This document shows positions 26,676 to 33,171 of a stretch of DNA of 64,000 nt, piece after piece. The stretch covers positions 5,642,001 to 5,706,000 of the forward strand of contig NZ_JAUSZD010000002.1 in the NCBI RefSeq assembly GCF_030817275.1, written 5' to 3'. The position numbers and the translations under genes are program-made. Under the pieces are notes generated by a model that saw nothing but the letters and a program-made list of their open reading frames with translations, searched no databases and was not told the origin of the DNA. Every line of letters starts with the position of its first letter. Position 1 is the stretch's first letter. Origin of the DNA: Paenibacillus sp. V4I7. GTDB taxonomy: Bacteria; Bacillota; Bacilli; Paenibacillales; NBRC-103111.

Positions 26676-26760
26676 CAAAAAGAGCCCTGCACAAACTCTC
26701 CCCATTCTGTCCCATAGCCAATCATGCGACGCGAATTGAAAAAAAGTGAATGCAGGGCTC
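26676..26760 (-). promoter_or_regulatory. Leader attenuator-like hairpin before nrtA-type gene
   Basis: On the minus strand GAGCCCTGCA and TGCAGGGCTC pair perfectly (10 bp) around a 59-nt loop and are followed by TTTTTGATC, so the structure can terminate the 5' leader about 160 nt before the first gene. The loop holds a 16-codon frame from ATG 26725 ('MIGYGTEWGEFVQGSF') without a clear Shine-Dalgarno. I do not recognise a known riboswitch or ANTAR-target structure. Confidence 0.6.
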
Positions 26761-26802
26761 CATTGCCCTAAGTAATGCCGACCTAATTGTCAACATCACC
26801 TA

Positions 26803-26819
26803 TGTTACTATTCATAACA
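26803..26819. promoter_or_regulatory. GlnR/TnrA box, downstream site
   Basis: TGTTACTATTCATAACA matches the GlnR/TnrA consensus TGTNA-N7-TNACA at every fixed position. It lies about 55 nt downstream of the predicted transcription start of the cyanate-type operon, a repression-type position. Confidence 0.65.
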
Positions 26820-26871
26820 TAAATAACTAAATATTAACTACTCTGTTCCTCGTAGGTGTTTTATATTTATT

Positions 26872-26899
26872 ATTCTATCCAAAAAATACAATTAGTCAA
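26872..26899 (-). promoter_or_regulatory. Promoter of the cyanate/nitrate-type operon
   Basis: Minus-strand TTGACT (26899-26894), a 16-nt spacer and TAGAAT (26877-26872). Predicted start is near 26865, giving a leader of about 345 nt. Confidence 0.65.
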
Positions 26900-26907
26900 G
26901 ACATTTG

Positions 26908-26924
26908 TGTTATGTTATTTAACA
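26908..26924. promoter_or_regulatory. GlnR/TnrA box, upstream site
   Basis: TGTTATGTTATTTAACA matches TGTNA-N7-TNACA fully. Its centre is about 50 nt upstream of the predicted start, the position from which TnrA/GlnR-type regulators activate. Confidence 0.7.
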
Positions 26925-27064
26925 TGATTTTCAAATATATTACATAAACATAACATATAAGTTACATCGCGAAATAAACTTAGACAGTTACGATCCTGAT
27001 GCAAGATTACTTCAGTCAGTTATAACACTTTTCCTGCCGATCGAATGATATACGATCCTCAAAC

Positions 27065-27192
27065 AAAAAAAGGGACCTAGCCAACGGGGCCAGGTCCAAA
27101 GTTTATATTAAAAAAGGGGGGTCTTGTTAATTATAATACACCTACTTTGTTAGAGAACTGTAACAGGAATGTTCCAATTGTGTTACAAAAAA
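27065..27192 (-). repeat. Dispersed repeat copy A / candidate small RNA
   Basis: This block matches 43068-43200 in the same orientation over about 130 bp. On the minus strand it reads: a conserved box (TGTAACA...TGTTACA arms), TATAAT (27135-27130), then a transcript-like segment AAGACCCCCC, T-run, AATATAAACTTT and the hairpin GGACCTGGCCCCGTTGGCTAGGTCC followed by CCTTTTTTT (given here in parts of the same stem). That layout suits an sRNA of about 60 nt with its own promoter and terminator. The C-rich 5' end is complementary to Shine-Dalgarno sequences. The repeat is observed; the RNA is inferred. Confidence 0.55.
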
Positions 27193-27217
27193 GCGATTCT
27201 ATTCGAATCGCTTTTTT
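27186..27217. terminator. hairpin upstream of erythromycin-esterase-like gene
   Basis: AAAAAAGCGATT-ctattcg-AATCGCTTTTTT, a symmetric intrinsic terminator 60 nt before the GTG at 27277. It may insulate the gene or act as an attenuator. Confidence 0.75.
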
Positions 27218-27276
27218 GTAATGGATTTTTTGTACATACTACAGAATGTAAATCTTTAGGAATAGGGGTTAAACAA

Positions 27277-28551
27277 GTGAAAGTTAATGACGCAATTGTG
27301 GAACAAATCAAACAGCAAGCTGTGAAGCTGAGTACCTTCGAAGATTTGGATGTATTGGTGGAAGCAATCGGAGATAAAAGGTACATTTTACTGGGTGAGG
27401 CTACGCATGGAACCTCGGAATTTTATAAGCTGCGTATGGAATTAAGCCGTAAGTTGATTGAAACGAAAGGATTTTCTTTTATTGCTGTTGAGGGCGACTG
27501 GCCTTCCTGCTATGAGGTTAACCGTTATGTGAAGCAATACAAAGATACTAAGCCGAACTCCCGTCAGGTCTTGGAAGAAGCTTTTAATCGCTGGCCAACG
27601 TGGATGTGGGCGAATGAAGAAGTTCTCGAGTTGATGGATTGGCTTAAACAGCACAATGAAGATAAACCGCAGGAACAGCGAGTCGGGTTCTATGGTCTAG
27701 ACGTCTATAGTTTATGGGAGTCACTGGAAGAGATCGAACGTTATTTGAAGGAAAAAGGCACGCCAGAGCAATTAGCTTTAGCGCGGGAGGCTTTTAAGTG
27801 CTTCGACTCTTACGAGAAGGAAGGACAAAATTATGGGGTTTCGGCGGCTTTTTACGGCGAAAGCTGTAAGGATGAGGTTGTGAAGCTGCTTCAAGCGCTT
27901 CACGCGAAACGCGTGCGGTACGAAGAAGACAGCGAAGCAGCTCTAAGCGCGGAATTGAACGCGCTTGTTGCTGTGAACGCTGAGGATTACTACCGCACGA
28001 TGGTTCGTCACGACGCGGACTCGTGGAACGTCCGCGACCGACACATGGTCAGCGCGCTGCGCCGCCTCGTCGACCACCACGGCCCAGACGCCAAAGTCAT
28101 CGTCTGGGAGCACAACACGCACGTCGGCGACGCGCGTGCAACAGATATGATGGCCGACGGTATGGTGAACGTCGGCCAGCTCTTGCGCGAAGCGCACGGC
28201 GAAGCCGATGTGTTCGCTATCGGCTTCGGCACTTACCGCGGCACGGTCATCGCCGCGACATCCTGGGGCGCGCCGATGGCGACGATGCAAGTACCACCTG
28301 CCCAGCCGGGCAGCTGGGAGGAGCTTATGCATCGCGCCGGCGCGCATGATCAGATCCTCCTGCTGCACAAGGAGGATCCTATTCTCGGGCACGAGGTGCT
28401 GGGGCACCGTGCCATCGGGGTCGTGTACCGCCCTGCTCATGAGAGAGGGAATTATGTTCCCTCTCTTATGGCTCGGCGGTACGACGCCTTCGTGCATGTG
28501 GATGAAAGCCATGCGCTTCATCCGCTTACCCTAAAAAAAGTGCTTGTGTGA
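27277..28551 (+). CDS. Erythromycin-esterase-family hydrolase
   Basis: A 424-residue member of the erythromycin esterase (Ere/EreB-like, PF05139-type) family, of which some members open macrolide lactone rings and many have unknown substrates. Characteristic segments are 'YILLGEATHGTSEFYKLR', 'FIAVEGDWPSCYEVNRYV', 'GFYGLDVYSLWESLEEI' and 'VIVWEHNTHVGDARATDM', containing the Glu/His residues used in catalysis. I choose GTG 27277, with AGGGG 9 nt upstream, because longer starts pass through a terminator hairpin. Base composition changes inside the gene: the first ~600 nt are ordinary for the window, while 27.95-28.35 kb is very GC-rich. Macrolide resistance is possible but unproven. Confidence 0.88.
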   Translation: MKVNDAIVEQIKQQAVKLSTFEDLDVLVEAIGDKRYILLGEATHGTSEFYKLRMELSRKLIETKGFSFIAVEGDWPSCYEVNRYVKQYKDTKPNSRQVLEEAFNRWPTWMWANEEVLELMDWLKQHNEDKPQEQRVGFYGLDVYSLWESLEEIERYLKEKGTPEQLALAREAFKCFDSYEKEGQNYGVSAAFYGESCKDEVVKLLQALHAKRVRYEEDSEAALSAELNALVAVNAEDYYRTMVRHDADSWNVRDRHMVSALRRLVDHHGPDAKVIVWEHNTHVGDARATDMMADGMVNVGQLLREAHGEADVFAIGFGTYRGTVIAATSWGAPMATMQVPPAQPGSWEELMHRAGAHDQILLLHKEDPILGHEVLGHRAIGVVYRPAHERGNYVPSLMARRYDAFVHVDESHALHPLTLKKVLV

Positions 28552-28680
28552 ACTCACACAAGCACTACCTATAACAAAAGCATATCCGCCTACAGCTACA
28601 CCTATAAATACAACTTTATTGATGCTATTTCCACATGCCCCCTGCAAATGTTCCATAACAGAGACCGTCGATTCATTCAT
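28531..28680 (-). CDS. Possible small hydrophobic peptide
   Basis: A 49-codon frame, 'MNESTVSVMEHLQGACGN', 'SINKVVFIGVAVGGYAFVIG' and a tail 'SACVSSHKHFF'. It has a Gly-rich hydrophobic core and two Cys. Its end coincides with a strong hairpin whose T-tract points along the minus strand. The Shine-Dalgarno is weak and it overlaps the end of the esterase-like gene by 21 nt. It could be a small membrane or secreted peptide, or a chance frame. Confidence 0.22.
   Translation of the reverse strand: MNESTVSVMEHLQGACGNSINKVVFIGVAVGGYAFVIGSACVSSHKHFF
28533..28566 (-). terminator. strong terminator on minus strand
   Basis: Arms AGTGCTTGTGTGA and TCACACAAGCACT are followed on the minus strand by TTTTTTT. 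There is no T-tract on the plus strand, so it ends a leftward transcript, either the small frame or the isomerase gene 420 nt upstream. Confidence 0.8.
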
Positions 28681-28981
28681 CCAATCTTGCTCTGCATTGA
28701 GGTATGTTAAATCGGGATCAATCGTCAACTATGCACAATTGAGGTTGCTGGATGAATAAATCCCTAATGTGTTCAGAAATGTTGTACAAACTGCAACTTC
28801 AAGTTGCGAAATAGCCTTTGGGCTTGTGAATTGGTAGAAAATACAACATTGGTAACCACAATAGCCTATTTGCCCTCAAGAAAGCTGAATGACTCTAAAA
28901 TCGAACTTTGGAGTTTTGATATCCGTTGTGAGGAGGCATAATGAATCAATCGACAGTCTCTAACACACAACCAGCAGCCTT
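28567..28981. other. Intergenic region with a dyad repeat
   Basis: Apart from a possible small minus-strand frame at its left edge, it contains the dispersed dyad repeat at 28781-28859. The remaining ~120 nt before the isomerase stop show nothing I can name. Confidence 0.6.
28781..28859 (+). repeat. Dispersed dyad repeat, copy 1
   Basis: About 80 bp that match 50473-50553 in inverted orientation (roughly 80-85 percent by eye), including GTTGTACAAACTGCAACTT, TAGCCTTTGGG, AGAAAATACAAC and TGGTAACCAC. It is built from GTTGyA/TrCAAC half-sites that form imperfect dyads. Confidence 0.65.
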
Positions 28982-29734
28982 TCACTTGTCATTAATAAGA
29001 CGTTTTAATCCAACACTCGGTTCCTCCAACGGAAAATACTCTAAACCGATATAGCCAGTGAACCCAGTTTCATCAATGGCCTTGAAAATCTGCTCGTAAT
29101 TCAACTCGCCATTACTCAGCTCATGTCGCCCTGGATTGCCAGCTGCATGAAAATGGCCTATCCAAGCTATATTTTCACGAATATTCGTAATCAGATGACC
29201 TTCGGTAATTTGTTGGTGATAAATATCGAACAGCACTTTCACATGTTGGCTCCCCACCTGCTTCACAATATCGAATGCTTCTTCAGATGAAGCTAAGAAA
29301 TATCCTTGATGGTTCACAAGTGTGTTCAGCGGCTCTACCAATAATGTTATCCCTTCCCGCTCCAACAACGGCACGCATGCTTTTAGTCCATCAACTAATG
29401 ACTGACGCTGCGCTTCTCTGGACACGCCTTCTAGTTCCTGACCCACTTGTGAAATGAGCTGAGTGCAATTTAATCGCTTCGCTGCCTCAATGGATTCGGC
29501 AAGTCCAACTAGATAAGTTTCACGCATGCTTTCATCGACTAAGCTCACAAATTTGGTACAAAAGGCAGCAACCGAAACACCAGTAGTCTTCACAACACGC
29601 GCGACTTCATCCAAATCTTTATTCCACCATGACCAGAATTCAATGGTATCATAGCCAATTTGCTTCACTTCCTTAACACTTTGAGCAAAATCATGCTTGC
29701 TATAAACCGCATCCATACAAACGGAGAGCCTCAT
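28982..29734 (-). CDS. Sugar-phosphate isomerase/epimerase, Hyi-like TIM barrel
   Basis: A 250-residue xylose-isomerase-like TIM barrel (AP endonuclease 2 family) close to hydroxypyruvate isomerase. Metal-binding residues appear in 'LLVEPLN', 'VLFDIYHQQI', 'IGHFHAAGNPGRHEL' and 'GYIGLEYFP'. The start ATG 29734 has AAGG 6 nt upstream; longer frames extend into the corA leader. Members interconvert ketoses/aldoses or hydroxypyruvate and tartronate semialdehyde. The substrate is not determined. It is divergent from corA. Confidence 0.85.
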   Translation of the reverse strand: MRLSVCMDAVYSKHDFAQSVKEVKQIGYDTIEFWSWWNKDLDEVARVVKTTGVSVAAFCTKFVSLVDESMRETYLVGLAESIEAAKRLNCTQLISQVGQELEGVSREAQRQSLVDGLKACVPLLEREGITLLVEPLNTLVNHQGYFLASSEEAFDIVKQVGSQHVKVLFDIYHQQITEGHLITNIRENIAWIGHFHAAGNPGRHELSNGELNYEQIFKAIDETGFTGYIGLEYFPLEEPSVGLKRLINDK

Positions 29735-29848
29735 TGTCATCCTTCTTTCCAAATATACTTTTTTGTGCTGGGGACCAAGCATTTCTGAACTCTCCCTATT
29801 GTATGGTAAAATTAAGCAGATGAAAATATGATCCAAGGAGTTTTATTT

Positions 29849-30799
29849 ATGATTCGTTCCCTTGCTATTACCATGGACTTCAATGTGCTCCATAATGTCC
29901 CCTTCGAGGAGCTTCTAGGCCCGAACATTAAGTGGTATTGGGTCGACTTTCATAATCCGAACGAGAAGGAAGCGCTGCATCTGAAAGAGCATTTCCATTT
30001 TCATCCGCTGACCATAGAGGACTGCTTTTTCTTACTGCAAAGACCAAAGATGGATCACTACGAGAACGTTCACTTTTTTGTCATGCATGCGATTAATGCC
30101 ATGACACTGGACGCGGAAGAAGTGGACATGTTTCTAGGAAGCAATTACATTGTGACCTTTCATTTGCATGAATCAAGGGAAATTGAAGATGCTTGGAGCC
30201 GAATCTCTGAACAAGAACACTTGCGGAATGAAGGTCATATTTATGCGGCTTATTTAATTCTTGATAATTTGGTGGATCAATATTTCCCTAGTGTCTACCA
30301 AATCGAAGATCAATTGGATGATATCGAAAATAATTTTGATGCCGAATCCATTGAGACCTTAATGAAACATATTTTTGGTATTCGGGCCAAATTGCTAAAA
30401 TTACGTCGCACCATCGTGCCCATGCGCGACTTGCTGTACAGGGTCATCAATACAGATCGAATCGAGCATCTTCGCGAGCAGTTAGTCTTTTTCACGGATA
30501 TTCATGATCATCTGCTCAAATTGTCTGAAATGATTGATTCAAACCGAGAAATGACGGCTGATATGAGGGATAGCTACATCTCCCTAAATTCCAACCGAAT
30601 GAATACCATCATGAAAACGTTGACCGTAATCACAACGATCTTCATGCCATTAACGTTCATTGCTGGTCTTTATGGGATGAACTTCGCTTATATGCCTGAG
30701 CTGAAGTGGCAAGGGGGTTATTTTGGAATTCTCTTGATCATGTTCGGAATTGGATTCGGCATGTTCGCTTGGTTTTGGAAAAAGGGCTGGTTTAAATAG
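29849..30799 (+). CDS. corA: CorA-family divalent metal transporter
   Basis: A 316-residue CorA-type channel. The long cytoplasmic domain is followed by two C-terminal TM helices, with the selectivity motif 'YGMNFAYMPE' at the end of TM1 and a basic tail 'WKKGWFK'. It likely carries Mg2+ and perhaps Co2+ or Zn2+ as a pentamer. AAGGAG lies 8 nt before ATG 29849. Its 3' end overlaps the convergent AraC gene by 8 nt. Confidence 0.93.
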   Translation: MIRSLAITMDFNVLHNVPFEELLGPNIKWYWVDFHNPNEKEALHLKEHFHFHPLTIEDCFFLLQRPKMDHYENVHFFVMHAINAMTLDAEEVDMFLGSNYIVTFHLHESREIEDAWSRISEQEHLRNEGHIYAAYLILDNLVDQYFPSVYQIEDQLDDIENNFDAESIETLMKHIFGIRAKLLKLRRTIVPMRDLLYRVINTDRIEHLREQLVFFTDIHDHLLKLSEMIDSNREMTADMRDSYISLNSNRMNTIMKTLTVITTIFMPLTFIAGLYGMNFAYMPELKWQGGYFGILLIMFGIGFGMFAWFWKKGWFK

Positions 30800-31703
30800 A
30801 AGAGCTTACTGATTCTGAGCGATGCTCATCACGGAATTCCTTCCTAAAGCCAGCAGGCGAAACCCCCACTTTTTTCTTAAAAGCTCGACTGAATGCATGA
30901 ATACCGGAAAATCCTAATTGATCTGCGATTTCCTGAAGCGGCATTAAGGTATGCCTGATCATATTCTTGGCTCGCTCCAGCCGGATTCTCTGGTGATATT
31001 GGATCGGACTTACATCGAATACTTTATTAAACAAATGGATCAAATAATATTTACTGATATGGAATCGCTCCGATAGCTCATCCAATTTCAACTCTCGGTG
31101 AACGTGAGCCGCGATATAACGTTCCATATCCAATAAGAGCTCTTGCTGAAGACTGTTTTCAAATAATCGTCCGTTCCATGCATGCTCCCTCACTACAGCT
31201 GTAATTAACTCCAGCAGACTGCCCTTTAGACGCCATTCATATAATGGCAGCTTCGCTTCAAATTCCGCTATGATTCCAAAAAGCTGCTGCTCCACGCGAC
31301 TCGGCTCCCTTAATCGAATATGATTCGGGAGATCAATGAGTGCGCCCGACAGTTCATCCTTACGAAACCAACTTCGCTCCGTCTCATCCATATCTTGTAA
31401 CATTTTAAACGATACCTTGACGTCCTCACTATCCTCCTGCTCGAATAAATCAAAATGCACGTGCGGTTGCCGAATCGGCTTACCACCTACGAGCTGGATG
31501 GAGTGCCTCTGTCCAGGCTTAAACAGAAACAAGTCTCCTGGTTTGCCTTCATAGGTCTTGTCCTCGATAGTTACATCAGCCCGACCCTCCATTAGATATA
31601 ACAGCTCGTAGTCCCAAAGCATTCTTTCTTTTAACATCCAAGGAGATTGTATGATACTATCCATCGCAATACGTACGTATGGGGAGACAGTTTGAAAGCT
31701 CAC
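30792..31703 (-). CDS. AraC-family regulator next to GH172 gene
   Basis: A 303-residue AraC-type regulator with an N-terminal cupin domain ('YELLYLMEGRADVTIEDKTY', 'GDLFLFKPGQRHSIQ') and the two C-terminal HTHs ('LKLDELSERFHISKYYLIHL', 'LQEIADQLGFSGIHAFSRAF'). It starts at GTG 31703 after GGAAGG. It is divergent from the GH172-like gene with about 130 bp between, and is its likely activator. Confidence 0.9.
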   Translation of the reverse strand: MSFQTVSPYVRIAMDSIIQSPWMLKERMLWDYELLYLMEGRADVTIEDKTYEGKPGDLFLFKPGQRHSIQLVGGKPIRQPHVHFDLFEQEDSEDVKVSFKMLQDMDETERSWFRKDELSGALIDLPNHIRLREPSRVEQQLFGIIAEFEAKLPLYEWRLKGSLLELITAVVREHAWNGRLFENSLQQELLLDMERYIAAHVHRELKLDELSERFHISKYYLIHLFNKVFDVSPIQYHQRIRLERAKNMIRHTLMPLQEIADQLGFSGIHAFSRAFKKKVGVSPAGFRKEFRDEHRSESVSSSI

Positions 31704-31831
31704 AGAAAGAATCCTTCCTTTTCAGCAATAATGGTTAACTTTTAACTAACTTTGGCTAAATGAACGCGCTTACCTTCATTATATAATGTTTTCAAGCTCG
31801 CATAACTATAATGATAGAGGTGGATGTTCCT

Positions 31832-32938
31832 ATGTCGCAATATCAAGGCTTTATCCCTGAACTCTCTGCAGCTCCATTCCTGACACAAGGCCGAACCCGC
31901 TGGATCACGGCGGAGAATCCGACCGGAGAGAAGGGAGAAGGAGGGAAAGCAGCAAGCAATTTAGGTATTGCCCGCAAAGGCAGGCCGTGCATCACTTTAC
32001 CTCAAGGAGAAACGATCGTTTTAGCCGATATTCAAGGAACTGGTATCCTGCAGCACTTCTGGATCACATGTACGAACGCTACCTCCAAGGGGAATTTTGT
32101 CCTAAGAGATTTAGTGCTCCGCTTCTACTGGGATGATGAAGCCTCACCTTCCGTGGAGGTGCCGCTTGGCGATTTCTTTTGCAACGGGTTCGGTGAACGC
32201 TGTAAGGTGAATTCGCAGCCGATCGTCGTGAATCCCACAGGCGGCATGAACTGCTACTTCCCTATGCCTTTCCGACAATCAGCCAAAATTACGATTGAGA
32301 ATCAGCACGCCGAGGATATTCACGGCTTTTTCTATCAGTTTCATTATACACTCGTAGATTTGCTCCCGGAGAATACGGCTTATTTTCACGCTCAGTGGAG
32401 AAGAGAGAATATCACAACGGAAGGCAAAGATTACACGATTTTGGACGGAGTCAAGGGCAAGGGGAAATATGTTGGCACCTATTTGGCATGGGCGGCATTA
32501 GAACGTTATTGGTGGGGTGAGGGGGAAATTAAATTTTATTTGGACGGAGATGAAGAATGGCCGACGCTCTGCGGGACTGGGACGGAGGATTATTTCGGTG
32601 GAGCCTGGTGCTTTTACGAAAAAGAAAACGGGATCCCCGTCGAGGTGCCGTACAGCACTCCCTATCTAGGATACCCGTTCTATTCCAAAACGGATTCGAC
32701 CCTCAAAGAGAAGTTCGGCGAAGATTCCGTACCTATGCATGGACTGTATCGCTGGCATCTTCCAGACCCCATCCATTTTGAGAACGATCTGCGCGTCACG
32801 ATTCAACAGATTGGACATAACAGCAGAGAGCTTTTCGAACGAACCGACGATGTTTCCTCCGTTGCCTATTGGTATCAGATGGAGCCTCATGCGGATTTCC
32901 CCATACTTCTTCCCGTTCACCGGAGATGGCCGCGATAG
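31832..32938 (+). CDS. GH172 / DUF2961 glycoside hydrolase
   Basis: A 368-residue DUF2961 protein, the fold of glycoside hydrolase family 172, whose studied members act on alpha-D-fructofuranosides or alpha-D-arabinofuranosides. Family features include 'GTGILQHFWITC', 'VPLGDFFCNGFG', 'GGMNCYFPMPFRQSAKITIE' and 'GTGTEDYFGGAWCFYEKENG'. No signal peptide, so it is cytosolic. GAGGTGG lies 8 nt before ATG 31832. It sits beside an LplABC importer on the opposite strand, suggesting that imported oligosaccharides are its substrate. Confidence 0.88.
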   Translation: MSQYQGFIPELSAAPFLTQGRTRWITAENPTGEKGEGGKAASNLGIARKGRPCITLPQGETIVLADIQGTGILQHFWITCTNATSKGNFVLRDLVLRFYWDDEASPSVEVPLGDFFCNGFGERCKVNSQPIVVNPTGGMNCYFPMPFRQSAKITIENQHAEDIHGFFYQFHYTLVDLLPENTAYFHAQWRRENITTEGKDYTILDGVKGKGKYVGTYLAWAALERYWWGEGEIKFYLDGDEEWPTLCGTGTEDYFGGAWCFYEKENGIPVEVPYSTPYLGYPFYSKTDSTLKEKFGEDSVPMHGLYRWHLPDPIHFENDLRVTIQQIGHNSRELFERTDDVSSVAYWYQMEPHADFPILLPVHRRWPR

Positions 32939-33052
32939 TTAAACTGGTTCTGAATAATCGGTGAAATCGGAATTATTATCCTGCTTTTACTAGCCATCAT
33001 CAAACCAGGAGAAAAAGTTAAACCAAAGATATAAAAAAAGAACCTATGGACA

Positions 33053-33104
33053 GAATTAAAAAACCGGGGATCAAAGGCGAACTTAATCGCCATTGATCCC
33101 CGAT
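33053..33104 (-). terminator. terminator of the LplABC-type operon
   Basis: CGGGGATCAA and TTGATCCCCG arms with a nested GGCGA/TCGCC stem; on the minus strand GGTTTTTT follows. Confidence 0.9.
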
Positions 33105-33171
33105 TCTGCAATCGTTCAAACTTCCCTAAGTGAGCGTTATGTGCTTCGCTTTATACGAACCGCCAATAAAT

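Noticed and set aside
27943-28534. Several overlapping frames on both strands in the GC-rich part of the esterase-like gene
   Set aside because: Arg/Ala-rich translations typical of shadow frames, and the esterase motifs run straight through this region.
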